From Fen-1118 sp964491625 (lineage in GTDB: Bacteria; Myxococcota_A; Polyangia; Fen-1088): a stretch of DNA of 20,376 nucleotides. The stretch spans positions 1 to 20,376 of the forward strand of contig CAZBIU010000092.1 in assembly GCA_964491625.1 (NCBI GenBank), given 5' to 3'. The notes below the pieces were generated by a model. It was given only the letters and a program-made list of their open reading frames with translations. It had not been told where the DNA came from and did no database searches. Shown here piece by piece: positions 1 to 7,450 of this stretch (position 1 is the first letter of the stretch; every line of letters starts with the position of its first letter). The position numbers and the translations under genes are program-made.

Positions 1-47
1 ATGGTACTGCAGGGGAAACTCTGTGGGAGAGTAGGTCGCCGCCGGGA
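1..47 (+). rRNA. rrf: 5S ribosomal RNA, 3' end (partial)
   Basis: The first ~47 bases match the conserved 3' third of bacterial 5S rRNA. They show the loop E/helix IV region (ATGGTACTGC), the GAGAGTAGG block, and the closing strand GCCGCCGGGA, which would pair with the 5' end lying outside the window. An intrinsic terminator follows 11 bases later, as expected for the last gene of an rRNA operon. The exact 3' end is uncertain by a few bases because the 5' pairing strand cannot be seen. Confidence 0.85.
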
Positions 48-57
48 TTATTTTCCA

Positions 58-90
58 CGCGGGAAGAATGAAAGTTCTTCCCGCGTTTTT
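58..90 (+). terminator. Rho-independent terminator of the rRNA operon
   Basis: There is a perfect 11-bp inverted repeat: CGCGGGAAGAA at 58-68 and its complement TTCTTCCCGCG at 75-85. The loop is 6 bases (TGAAAG), and five Ts follow at 86-90. It sits directly after the 5S gene. The complement strand has no T-run after the hairpin, so it should work mainly in the + direction. The stop codon of the convergent minus-strand gene begins at the last T of the tract. Confidence 0.9.
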
Positions 91-536
91 CATTTTCGCG
101 GTGCAGGCGTCTGGCTGCCGTCGCCCAGCTGTGCCAACTGTTTCCCGAAGCGCTCCGCGATTAGATGTTCGAGACAGTAAGTCGCCCCTGCCAGGCGTCG
201 GCGGGGGCAACTGACCTTTCGACAACTGGCATTGCGCTCTTTGAGCTCGCCCAGTTGTTCTTCGAGGCGCGCCAAACAATACGGCCGCATGGTTGCGGCA
301 TGATCAAGGTCGCGCAGCTTCCTCGTACCCTGCGGCTTCGGCCGGCATAGAACAGGAGGAGCTTCGCTTTCCTCGGGCCAAACCGCGAGCCAGGTTGCGC
401 CGCAAGCGGGACACTGCCGCAACTCCTCCCACTCCCCGATATCCACGGCAAGCCAGCGCATCACCTCGTCGTCTTCTATGGTCGCGAAGTCTGGTCGCTT
501 GGCGCATGCGCACGCAGCGCTTGGACTGTTCGGCAT
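90..536 (-). CDS. Small Cys-rich putative zinc-binding protein, unknown function
   Basis: I do not recognise the family. The 148-residue product has a CPACG knuckle (Cys42, Cys45) in the middle. Near the C-terminus is a second cluster, C-x4-C-x10-C-x2-H (Cys105, Cys110, Cys121, His124), with a basic run and a Gly between the pairs, a layout common in small treble-clef-like zinc sites. No signal peptide or membrane segment is visible, so it is probably cytoplasmic. The reading frame continues upstream to an ATG at 614, but that start would overlap the divergent tyrS start at 613. The ATG at 536 gives a more sensible N-terminus. The gene converges on the rRNA operon and ends at its terminator. 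A nucleic-acid-binding role is possible but unsupported. Confidence 0.6.
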   Translation of the reverse strand: MPNSPSAACACAKRPDFATIEDDEVMRWLAVDIGEWEELRQCPACGATWLAVWPEESEAPPVLCRPKPQGTRKLRDLDHAATMRPYCLARLEEQLGELKERNASCRKVSCPRRRLAGATYCLEHLIAERFGKQLAQLGDGSQTPAPRK

Positions 537-599
537 GGCGCCAGGGTACCTCAATCTGCGGTGCTTCGTGCAAACGCCCCGAAATCCATCGCCAGCGAT

Positions 600-605
600 T
601 ATACT
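600..605 (+). promoter_or_regulatory. Putative -10 element of tyrS
   Basis: TATACT (5 of 6 to TATAAT) lies seven bases before the tyrS ATG. I see no convincing -35 box at 16-18 bases. The predicted start of transcription falls on or next to the ATG, and no Shine-Dalgarno sequence is present, so a leaderless message is possible. Confidence 0.4.
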
Positions 606-612
606 GCCGCCC

Positions 613-1854
613 ATGTCAGACCTTCCCGATGTCCTCCACCTGCTGCGCGAACGCGGATTCGTTCAGCAAGTCAGCGACGAGCCCACCCTCGCTGTCCTGC
701 TCGGAAAAGGTCCGGTGACCTTCTACGCGGGCTTCGACCCAACGGCGTCGAGCCTTCACGTGGGCAGCATGATTCCCTTGATGGCAATGGCGCACTTGGC
801 GCGCGCCGGCCACCGGCCGATTGCGGTGCTTGGCGGAGGCACCGCGATGGTGGGCGACCCGAGCGGCCGGACCGAATTGCGTCAGATGATGACTGTGGAA
901 GCCATCCAAAGAAACCGCTGCATGATCGAACCGCAAGTGCGGCGCTTCCTGTCAGATGCGGGCGATTCCGCAATCGTCGTCGACAACGCCGACTGGCTGG
1001 TTCCGCTCCAGTATCTCGAATTTCTGCGTGACGTCGGCAGGCATTTCAGCGTCAATCGCATGCTCGCCGCCGAAGCCTACCGGCAGCGTATGGAAAAGGG
1101 CCTGTCGTTCATCGAGTTCAACTACCAGATTCTCCAGGCCTACGATTACCTAGTCCTTCACCGAAAGTATGCCTGCGCCTTGCAGGTGGGCGGCGACGAT
1201 CAGTGGGGCAACATTCTCGCCGGGACGGATCTCATTCGTCGGCTGCACCAGGCCGAGACCTACGCCTTGACCTTTCCGCTCATCACGACCGCTGGCGGCG
1301 CGAAGATGGGCAAGACCGCGGCCGGCGCGGTGTGGCTGGCCGCCGACCGTACGAGCCCCTTCGACTTCTACCAGTACTTCGTCAACGTCGACGATCGCGA
1401 TGTGAGCCGCTTTCTCAAGCTACTGACCTTCCTGCCCATGGAGGAAATCAACCAACTGGCGTCAGCAGACGGCGCCGAGTTGCGCGCGGCCAAGCAGGTG
1501 CTTGCCTTCGAGACCACAGCCATCGTGCACGGCAAGGAAGCTGCGCAAACCGCCCGGGAAGCCGCGCGCGCAGCTTTTGGCGGCGCCGGCGGCGACCTAG
1601 TACCGACCCACGCGGTGGCCCCTAGCGACCTGCAGGCCGGCATGAAGATCGTCGATTTGCTGTTCGCGGCCGGCCTGGCGAATTCCAAGAGCAGCGCTCG
1701 CCGCCTGGTCGAACAGGGCGGGGTTCGCTTCGGCGACAGCAAAGTCGCGTCGGTAGACCACAAGGTCGACGCCAGCGAGATCGCCACCGACGGTACCCTT
1801 CTTTACGCTGGCAAGAAGCATGTTCGGCGTATCATCGTCGGGAAGGTGGATTGA
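613..1854 (+). CDS. tyrS: Tyrosyl-tRNA synthetase
   Basis: This class I aminoacyl-tRNA synthetase charges tRNA-Tyr with tyrosine in the cytoplasm. The 413-residue product has the TyrS fold in order. The nucleotide-binding HIGH-type motif appears as HVGS (49-52) after FDPTASSL. The tyrosine-site block QVGGDDQWGNI is at 191-201. The KMSKS-type loop appears as KMGKT (231-235). An S4 RNA-binding domain covers about 345-410. Length is normal for the shorter bacterial TyrS type. The frame is open to 478, but homology begins at the ATG at 613 (MSDLPDVLHLL), which also follows a -10-like box. It is convergent with the mpl gene, with only 15 bases between stop codons and no clear terminator. Confidence 0.96.
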   Translation: MSDLPDVLHLLRERGFVQQVSDEPTLAVLLGKGPVTFYAGFDPTASSLHVGSMIPLMAMAHLARAGHRPIAVLGGGTAMVGDPSGRTELRQMMTVEAIQRNRCMIEPQVRRFLSDAGDSAIVVDNADWLVPLQYLEFLRDVGRHFSVNRMLAAEAYRQRMEKGLSFIEFNYQILQAYDYLVLHRKYACALQVGGDDQWGNILAGTDLIRRLHQAETYALTFPLITTAGGAKMGKTAAGAVWLAADRTSPFDFYQYFVNVDDRDVSRFLKLLTFLPMEEINQLASADGAELRAAKQVLAFETTAIVHGKEAAQTAREAARAAFGGAGGDLVPTHAVAPSDLQAGMKIVDLLFAAGLANSKSSARRLVEQGGVRFGDSKVASVDHKVDASEIATDGTLLYAGKKHVRRIIVGKVD

Positions 1855-1869
1855 CCTTCCTTAGAGTTC

Positions 1870-3699
1870 CTACAGTTCCTTGCGCATCCAGATCGCGGTC
1901 TTGGAACGCGCCATCTGGTATTCGTCGGTCGCGGCAATGGCCGGCGCGATGATCTTTTGGTCGATGACGTCGAAGCCAAGCTTCTCGCCGACCACGCCTT
2001 GCGCCCCGTCGGTGACCAGGTAAAGGTGCAGGGCGCCGTCCATGCGGGCTTTCCTCATCGCTGCCTCGAGCAGCATGTAGCCGAGCCCCTCGCCTCTCCG
2101 TTCGGGCGTCACCGCCAGCATGCGCAAAAGCGCGTTCTCCTCGACGTGCTGAATCGCTACGCACGCCGACATTTCGGTACTTTCCGGGGATGGAATAACC
2201 AGAAACTCGGTCCACGCCCTGTCGAGCGACGCATGGGTGATCCCGGCGCGGTCGAGCAACTGGCCGAGCCTCGCCCTGTCACCGGGGCGAGCTGGGCGCA
2301 CCGGATCGCCCAGGCGCGCCAGCAGGCGGTCGTGCAGACCGCCGTAGTCGCCCGAGCTCATGATCACGACGGTGTCGCCCGGCGCCGCTCGCTTCGACAA
2401 ATGGTCCGCGGTCGCGTCAACCCCTGAAATTACGCAGGCGGGTACCTCTTGACTACGCAGGTCGGCCGCAAGCTTATCCACGTCGAGCCGCTGGCCCTCG
2501 GGAACCTTCTCGGGCGCGTACAGAGGAGCCAGCACCACTTCGTCGGCGACCGCGAGCGCCGACGCAAATTCCTGCTGGAACACCGAACGTCGACTGGTCG
2601 CGGATCTCGGCTCAAACGCCACAATAAGCTTGCCCGGGCCAAAGCGCCCCTTGAGCGCTCCCAGCGTTTCGCGAATGGCGGTCGGGTGATGGGCAAAGTC
2701 GTCGACCACGGTCACGCCGAAGGCAATGCCGCACACCTCTTGGCGCCGCTTGACGCCCAGGAACCTGCGCGAGGCGCGACCGATGGTCTGCATGTCAACG
2801 CCCAGGCAGTGCGCAGCCGCGACCACACCGGTAAGGTTCTCCATGTTGAAGATTCCCGCCATGCCGGTGTCGAGGATGATCATGCCCTTGCCGTCGCAGG
2901 CGAGGCGCAGGATGGAGCGCCCGCCCAGCTTCCTGCCCGTCACCTCGAAGGTCCACTGCGCGTCGGCGCCGGGCCGGCCGTAGCTGGTCACCCTGCAGCG
3001 CGCAGACTTGGCCACGTCCAAGGCGCCGGGCGACGCCGCGCAAACCACCAGATTCCCGTCGGGTGGAATCAGCGCAACGAACTCACGGAACGCGTTTTTC
3101 ACCGCCTCCTCGTTGGCGAAGATATCCGCGTGGTCGAACTCGACCGAGGTCAAGATCACAAGCTTCGGCCGGTAGTGCAGGAACTTCGATTTCTTGTCGA
3201 AGAAAGCGGTGTCGTACTCATCGCCCTCGACGACGAAATCGGGCCCCTTGCCCAGGTTCCACGACCGCCAGAAATTTACGGGCACGCCCCCGACCAGGAA
3301 CGATGGGTCGCGCCCGGCCTCGCTGAGCACGAACGACATCAGCGACGAGGTGGTGGTCTTGCCGTGGGTGCCTGCGACGACCACAGAGTTTCTCTCGGCC
3401 AGAAATAGCTCTGAGAGCAACGCCGGAAATGAAACCAGTGGAATGCCGCGCTCCTGGGCCTCCAAAACCTCCACGTGATCCTTGCGACAAACGTTGCCCA
3501 CCACCGCCCGGTCGGGCATCCACGCCAGGTTATCTGCGGAAAATCCAGTCATCACTGGAATGCCCAGCTCGGCAAGCTGGGTCGACATGGGCGGATAGAC
3601 GTGCTCGTCGCTGCCACGCACGTCGTGACCCGCGGCGCGCAGCAGACCGGCAAGGGATCCCATTCCGGTTCCGGCAATACCAATCAAGTGCAACTTCAT
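1870..3699 (-). CDS. mpl: UDP-MurNAc tripeptide ligase Mpl fused to a C-terminal GNAT acetyltransferase domain
   Basis: Mpl ligates recycled L-Ala-gamma-D-Glu-meso-DAP to UDP-MurNAc, returning wall peptides to peptidoglycan synthesis. In the 609-residue product, residues 1 to about 462 form a full Mur ligase. It has the N-terminal glycine-rich loop (IGIAGTGMG), the ATP P-loop GTHGKTTTS (110-118), the Mpl-type segment GDEYDTAFFDKKSKF, and DDFAHHPTAI (333-342). E. coli Mpl is close to 460 residues, so the ligase is complete. Residues about 468-609 are an added GNAT domain with the acetyl-CoA loop RRGEGLG (535-541). Its C-terminal pattern (KLGFDVID, then ATDEYQMA, then IWMRKEL) resembles ArsN2-type acetyltransferases. 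The frame opens at 3723, but that start overlaps the upstream stop. The ATG at 3699 begins exactly at the Rossmann-like strand. It lies 5 bases after the upstream lipoprotein gene, so the two are co-transcribed. Confidence 0.93.
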   Translation of the reverse strand: MKLHLIGIAGTGMGSLAGLLRAAGHDVRGSDEHVYPPMSTQLAELGIPVMTGFSADNLAWMPDRAVVGNVCRKDHVEVLEAQERGIPLVSFPALLSELFLAERNSVVVAGTHGKTTTSSLMSFVLSEAGRDPSFLVGGVPVNFWRSWNLGKGPDFVVEGDEYDTAFFDKKSKFLHYRPKLVILTSVEFDHADIFANEEAVKNAFREFVALIPPDGNLVVCAASPGALDVAKSARCRVTSYGRPGADAQWTFEVTGRKLGGRSILRLACDGKGMIILDTGMAGIFNMENLTGVVAAAHCLGVDMQTIGRASRRFLGVKRRQEVCGIAFGVTVVDDFAHHPTAIRETLGALKGRFGPGKLIVAFEPRSATSRRSVFQQEFASALAVADEVVLAPLYAPEKVPEGQRLDVDKLAADLRSQEVPACVISGVDATADHLSKRAAPGDTVVIMSSGDYGGLHDRLLARLGDPVRPARPGDRARLGQLLDRAGITHASLDRAWTEFLVIPSPESTEMSACVAIQHVEENALLRMLAVTPERRGEGLGYMLLEAAMRKARMDGALHLYLVTDGAQGVVGEKLGFDVIDQKIIAPAIAATDEYQMARSKTAIWMRKEL

Positions 3700-3704
3700 G
3701 AAGC

Positions 3705-4415
3705 CTAGTGTCCGATCTGGCATTCGGGCGCGTGGGGAGGAAATTCCGTCGCGAATTTCTTCACTTCGATCCCAAAGTCGGCATTGAAGTCACGCAAGCG
3801 CCATCCGTTCGCCTCGGACTGGCCGCCCGAGGTTCCCCATTTCAGGCCCACCACCACAAGCGAGCCGCAAGCGTCCAGCCGCCCGCGCTTGCGTTTGTCG
3901 AGCCAGTTTTGTCCCCACGTGCGCGCCAGGCCCGGATCGCAGGCGCGGTCGCCGAATCCACACGCAACCTCCACGATGTCGTACCAGAAGTGCCCGATGG
4001 GACCGTACTCGCTGATGTGAACCATGGGGGCGACGCCCGTCCCTTCGTGGGCTTCCTTGCTGGCAAGGTGGAAAGTGTAGAGCTGGTTGACGTCCAGGTC
4101 GACGTAGTAGCACGCCTCTTCGTCTCCCGGGTGCTCGAAGTGTCCCGCGGTGGGAGAGTCCAGCGTCAGGCTGCCGAGGCTCGACGACATGCGTAGCTCG
4201 ATGCGCTTCTTGCCGGGCGCGGGCGGCGGATCCTCCTTTTTTTCGCCAAGTCCGCGGCACACGCACGCGCCGCCCGTGCAGTGGGCGCTCGCCAGGACCG
4301 GCTCGGGTCCGCGCTCTGCCTCAATTGCCCGCTTGCTGCTGCTCTCGCCGGATCTTCCGGTTGCGCAAGCCATCGCGAAGAGCGCGAGTGCTAGATAACG
4401 TGGACGTGCCGGCAT
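3705..4415 (-). CDS. Putative lipoprotein, unknown function
   Basis: I do not recognise the family. The 236-residue product has a short basic N-terminus, a hydrophobic stretch and Cys17 in the context AMACATG, an atypical lipobox. Export and lipidation are plausible but not certain. A low-complexity Pro/Lys segment follows (about 58-72), then a folded-looking region rich in aromatics and Gly. That region has several Cys residues, which could form disulfides in the periplasm. It sits 5 bases upstream of mpl in one unit and is divergent from bamD. An envelope role fits the neighbours but is an inference. Confidence 0.75.
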   Translation of the reverse strand: MPARPRYLALALFAMACATGRSGESSSKRAIEAERGPEPVLASAHCTGGACVCRGLGEKKEDPPPAPGKKRIELRMSSSLGSLTLDSPTAGHFEHPGDEEACYYVDLDVNQLYTFHLASKEAHEGTGVAPMVHISEYGPIGHFWYDIVEVACGFGDRACDPGLARTWGQNWLDKRKRGRLDACGSLVVVGLKWGTSGGQSEANGWRLRDFNADFGIEVKKFATEFPPHAPECQIGH

Positions 4416-4438
4416 TGCGAACGTAGGATACTACGCCC
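4401..4438. promoter_or_regulatory. Compact divergent promoter with a symmetrical -10 region
   Basis: Only 23 bases (4416-4438) separate the ATG of the minus-strand lipoprotein from the GTG of bamD. The sequence GTAGGATACTAC at 4423-4434 has inverted GTAG/CTAC arms. On the + strand it offers TAGGAT (4424-4429), with TGGACG 17 bases upstream (4401-4406), each 4 of 6 to consensus. On the - strand it offers TATCCT (4430-4425), 9 bases before the lipoprotein ATG. Both genes would then start transcription almost at their start codons. Confidence 0.45.
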
Positions 4439-5272
4439 GTGTTTGGAACAATTCACAAGTTTGCGTTGGTCGGCCTACTTCTGGCCGGGGTAGCCGCGTG
4501 CGCGTCGAGCGACGACCCCAAGCAGGTCACGTTCTCGATGACCGCGAAACAGAACTACGACCGCGGCCTGGAAGAGCTGAAGAAGGAAGACTTCGCCGAG
4601 GCAGCCCACTACTTCAGTTACGTCAAGCAGAAGTTCCCCTTCTCGAAGTACGCAGGCCTGGCGGAGCTGGCGCTGGCCGACACCGAATTTGCGCGCGCCA
4701 ATTACCAAGAGGCCATCGATTCCTACAAAAGCTTTGCGCGCCTTCACCCGACCCACGAAAAGGTCGAGGACGGCTACGTAGCCTTTCGTATCGCCGAATG
4801 CTACGTGAAGGAAATGCCTGACGACTGGGCGATCCTGCCGCCGTCGTACGAGAAGGATCAGTCGTTTGTGCGCGACGCACTTCGGGAGCTGGACAGTGCG
4901 CTGGAGAAGTACCCAAAGTCAGCCTATCTCAAGCAGGCCAAGGAGTATCGCCGCGATGCCGTGCGCCGACTCATCGAGCACGAGGTGTACGTGGCGCGCT
5001 TCTATCTCGAACGCGGCCATCCCAAAGCCGCCATTTTGCGCATCCAGGCCGCGCTTAGGCAGTATCCCGATTCGGGCCGGGAAGGCGAGCTGATGCTGGC
5101 GCTCGGCGAAACCCAGCTTGAGATGGGCAATCCGGCCAGCGCCAAGCAGGTCTTCCTGCGCGTAGAAAAGGAATTCGGCAACGCTCTGGAAATCAAGCGT
5201 GCCGAGCTATTCCTCGACTTCATTCGACAACGTTTCGGCGACGATCCCGTCGACAAACCCGCCGCTGGCTAA
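4439..5272 (+). CDS. bamD: Outer-membrane assembly lipoprotein BamD
   Basis: BamD is the essential lipoprotein partner of BamA in the complex that folds beta-barrel proteins into the outer membrane. The 277-residue product has a lipoprotein signal with the lipidated Cys21 (AGVAACASS). A series of TPR-like helical repeats begins near residue 38 (NYDRGLEELKKEDFAEAAHY) and has the family signature of helix pairs followed by FPFSKYA. Length is slightly above the E. coli protein. The start is the GTG at 4439, directly after a -10-like box and without a Shine-Dalgarno sequence. Its stop overlaps the truD start (TAATG), so the two are translationally coupled. A generic TPR lipoprotein is the alternative, but the repeat signature favours BamD. 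Confidence 0.87.
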   Translation: MFGTIHKFALVGLLLAGVAACASSDDPKQVTFSMTAKQNYDRGLEELKKEDFAEAAHYFSYVKQKFPFSKYAGLAELALADTEFARANYQEAIDSYKSFARLHPTHEKVEDGYVAFRIAECYVKEMPDDWAILPPSYEKDQSFVRDALRELDSALEKYPKSAYLKQAKEYRRDAVRRLIEHEVYVARFYLERGHPKAAILRIQAALRQYPDSGREGELMLALGETQLEMGNPASAKQVFLRVEKEFGNALEIKRAELFLDFIRQRFGDDPVDKPAAG

Positions 5273-6303
5273 TGGCCAGGTTCGTCCCAAGTCTCACGAC
5301 GTTCCTGGTCGAAGAAATTCCGGCCTACCTACCCTGCGGTGAGGGCGAGCACACCTACCTTTGGATTGAAAAGCAGAATCTCACCACCCTCGATGCCGTT
5401 CGTCGGCTGGCGTGCGTGCTTGGGGTGAGTGATCGCGACGTCGGCTACGCCGGCATGAAAGACCGCCACGCGACGACGCGCCAGTGGCTTAGCATCCTAG
5501 CCGTGGAACCCGCGCGAGCCCAGGCGGCCGCGGTGGACGGCCTGCGTGTCCTGTCGATCAGCAAACACAAGAACAAGCTGCGGGCGGGCCATCTGCAGGG
5601 CAATCGCTTCGAGGTGGCTCTCTCCGATCTCGCCGACGGCGAAGCCGCGTCCATCGAGGCCTCGCTTCGGCGCTTCGCCGCCAAGGGCATTGCGAACCGC
5701 TTTGGGCACCAGCGCTTCGGCGCGGCCGGGGACAACGTGGCGACTGGGCTCGCCATCCTGCGCGGCGCCCGGCGCGAGCCCGATGCGCGTCTGCGCAAGT
5801 TTCTCTTGTCGGCGGTGCAGTCGGCAGTCTTCAATCACGTGCTCGATCTGCGCGGCGCCAACGACGGCCTTCTGCGGGTACGCGAAGGTGACATTTTGGA
5901 AAAAACTGCCTCGGGCGGACAGTTCGTCTCGACCGATCCCGTGGTTGACCAAGCCCGAGTCGACGCCGGCGAAGTGGTTCCCACCGCGCCCTTGCCCGGC
6001 AATCGCGTGCGCTCACCCGAACCGGGGACTGCGGCGCGGGTGCTCGAGGATCAGGCCCTGGCGGCCGTCGGTGTGGGACCGGCCGAGCTGGCCCAAGTCG
6101 GACGTTCCTTGCCCGGAACCAGGCGTCAGGTGGTGGTGAAGATCACGCTCGGCGAACCGCCCGCGGTCCAGGAGCCCGCCGGCTTGCGCCTGCGCTTCTC
6201 CCTGCCGGCAGGGAGCTACGCCACAGTGGTCCTCGACGCGCTCGGCGTCGAGCACGCTAGAAAGGACCAACCTGTGCTAGCTTCGGGCGCGGATCCGGTC
6301 TAG
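5272..6303 (+). CDS. truD: tRNA pseudouridine(13) synthase TruD
   Basis: TruD converts U13 of tRNA to pseudouridine. The 343-residue product has the family's catalytic block YAGMKDRHATTRQW, with the nucleophilic Asp at residue 64, and the downstream NRFGHQRFG motif (142-150). The N-terminal region FLVEEIPAYLPCGEGEHTYL is also typical. Length agrees with E. coli TruD. Its ATG overlaps the bamD stop by one base. exbB starts 15 bases after its stop, so it sits inside an envelope operon although its own job is RNA modification. The C-terminal ~40 residues (from about 303) are not strongly conserved, but the frame is intact. Confidence 0.95.
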   Translation: MARFVPSLTTFLVEEIPAYLPCGEGEHTYLWIEKQNLTTLDAVRRLACVLGVSDRDVGYAGMKDRHATTRQWLSILAVEPARAQAAAVDGLRVLSISKHKNKLRAGHLQGNRFEVALSDLADGEAASIEASLRRFAAKGIANRFGHQRFGAAGDNVATGLAILRGARREPDARLRKFLLSAVQSAVFNHVLDLRGANDGLLRVREGDILEKTASGGQFVSTDPVVDQARVDAGEVVPTAPLPGNRVRSPEPGTAARVLEDQALAAVGVGPAELAQVGRSLPGTRRQVVVKITLGEPPAVQEPAGLRLRFSLPAGSYATVVLDALGVEHARKDQPVLASGADPV

Positions 6304-6318
6304 CACCGGAGCAGGAAC

Positions 6319-6963
6319 ATGCACATCACTCAACACCTTCTCACATTCACACTCTTCGGCTCGGAATGGGTCCTGTGGCTGCTCATCTTCTTGTCGATCC
6401 TGTCGGTCGCGGTGATGGTCGAGCGCGCCATCGCCATGTCAGGCCGTCTCACCGACTTCGAAGGCGTCGGAGAAAAGCTGCACGACGCCCTGGCCGCTGG
6501 CGACGTCAAGGCAGCGCGGGCGATTCTGGGCTCTGGCGGCTCGCCCGAGGCCCGGGTCGCCCTGGTCGGCCTTGACGAGCTTCCGCGCGGATCTTCAGCG
6601 GCCGTGGAGGCCATGGCCAGCGCTCGCGCACGCGAGCGGCTCATGCTGGAGAAGCACCTCGGAATTCTGGGAACCCTCGGCAACAACGCGCCCTTCATCG
6701 GCTTGTTTGGCACCGTGCTCGGCATCATCAAGGCCTTCGCGGATCTGGCCAACAACCAGGGTGGTGGCGCGGCGGTGGTGATGGCCGGCATCGCCGACGC
6801 GCTGGTGGCGACGGCAGTTGGCCTCCTCGTCGCGCTGCCCGCCGTGGTGGCGTTCAACATCTTCCAGGGTCGAATCCGCCGCACCATGGGGCGGGTGGAT
6901 GCGCTTGCCCACCTTGTTCTCACGGGCGCAAGTGGGGAATCCAACAATCCCAAGGGCAGCTAG
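6319..6963 (+). CDS. exbB: ExbB/TolQ/MotA-family proton channel subunit
   Basis: ExbB/TolQ forms the inner-membrane pentamer that, with ExbD/TolR, turns proton flow into mechanical work on a TonB/TolA partner. The 214-residue product has TM1 at about 17-36, a cytoplasmic loop, TM2 at about 120-142 and TM3 at about 156-182. TM2 carries the family signature GLFGTVLGII (128-137). The start has a good Shine-Dalgarno (GGAG at 6308-6311, 7 bases before the ATG). exbD follows after 4 bases and a tonB-type gene after that, so I favour ExbB over TolQ. Neither tolA nor tolB is seen in the window. Confidence 0.92.
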   Translation: MHITQHLLTFTLFGSEWVLWLLIFLSILSVAVMVERAIAMSGRLTDFEGVGEKLHDALAAGDVKAARAILGSGGSPEARVALVGLDELPRGSSAAVEAMASARARERLMLEKHLGILGTLGNNAPFIGLFGTVLGIIKAFADLANNQGGGAAVVMAGIADALVATAVGLLVALPAVVAFNIFQGRIRRTMGRVDALAHLVLTGASGESNNPKGS

Positions 6964-6967
6964 TCTC

Positions 6968-7420
6968 ATGGCGGGCACGGCAAGTAAATTCGAAGACGAC
7001 GAAGCGGGACGGATGATCACCGACATCAACGTCACCCCGCTGGTCGATATCACGCTGGTCTTGCTCATCATCTTCATGGTGACGACGACCTACATCGTAA
7101 ATCCGTCGATCAAGGTCGACCTGCCCAAAGCCGTCAGCGGTAGCGACCAGACCCGCACGACCCTCGCGCTCACCTTGACCAAGGACGGGCAGCTCTACCT
7201 CAATGGCGACCGTTCCGACGAAGCCGCGGTGGTCAAGCAAATCGCGACCGAGCTGCCCAAGAATCCCGATCTGCAGGCGATTATTGCGGCGGACAAGGTC
7301 GTGCCCCATGGCAGCGTGGTCCACATCATCGACCTGGTGAAGCGTGCGGGAGTGCACAAGTTCGCCATCAACGTCGATAGCTCGGCGGCAGCACCCTACG
7401 AGACGGGGCCGACGAGGTAG
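6968..7420 (+). CDS. exbD: ExbD/TolR-family biopolymer transport protein
   Basis: This is the proton-relay partner of ExbB. The 150-residue product has a short cytoplasmic N-terminus with DINVTPLVDITLVLLIIFMV. Asp27 in this segment aligns with the essential membrane Asp of ExbD (Asp25) and TolR (Asp23). One TM helix (about 25-43) is followed by a periplasmic domain with the usual ADKxVPHGSVVHIIDLVKRAG pattern ending near residue 140. The ATG at 6968 is 4 bases after the exbB stop. The open frame extends upstream into exbB, but homology starts here. Confidence 0.93.
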   Translation: MAGTASKFEDDEAGRMITDINVTPLVDITLVLLIIFMVTTTYIVNPSIKVDLPKAVSGSDQTRTTLALTLTKDGQLYLNGDRSDEAAVVKQIATELPKNPDLQAIIAADKVVPHGSVVHIIDLVKRAGVHKFAINVDSSAAAPYETGPTR

Positions 7421-7450
7421 ACTGCTGTCCGAAGCGCAAGGAGCGCCAAG

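Noticed and set aside
2474..2482. A second near-DnaA box (TTATCCACG)
   Set aside because: It lies inside mpl codons, differs at the last base and is not near the box at 15277, so it is probably chance.
2449..3408. A 319-codon plus-strand frame inside mpl
   Set aside because: It is antisense to the well-supported Mpl coding sequence and has no recognisable motif.
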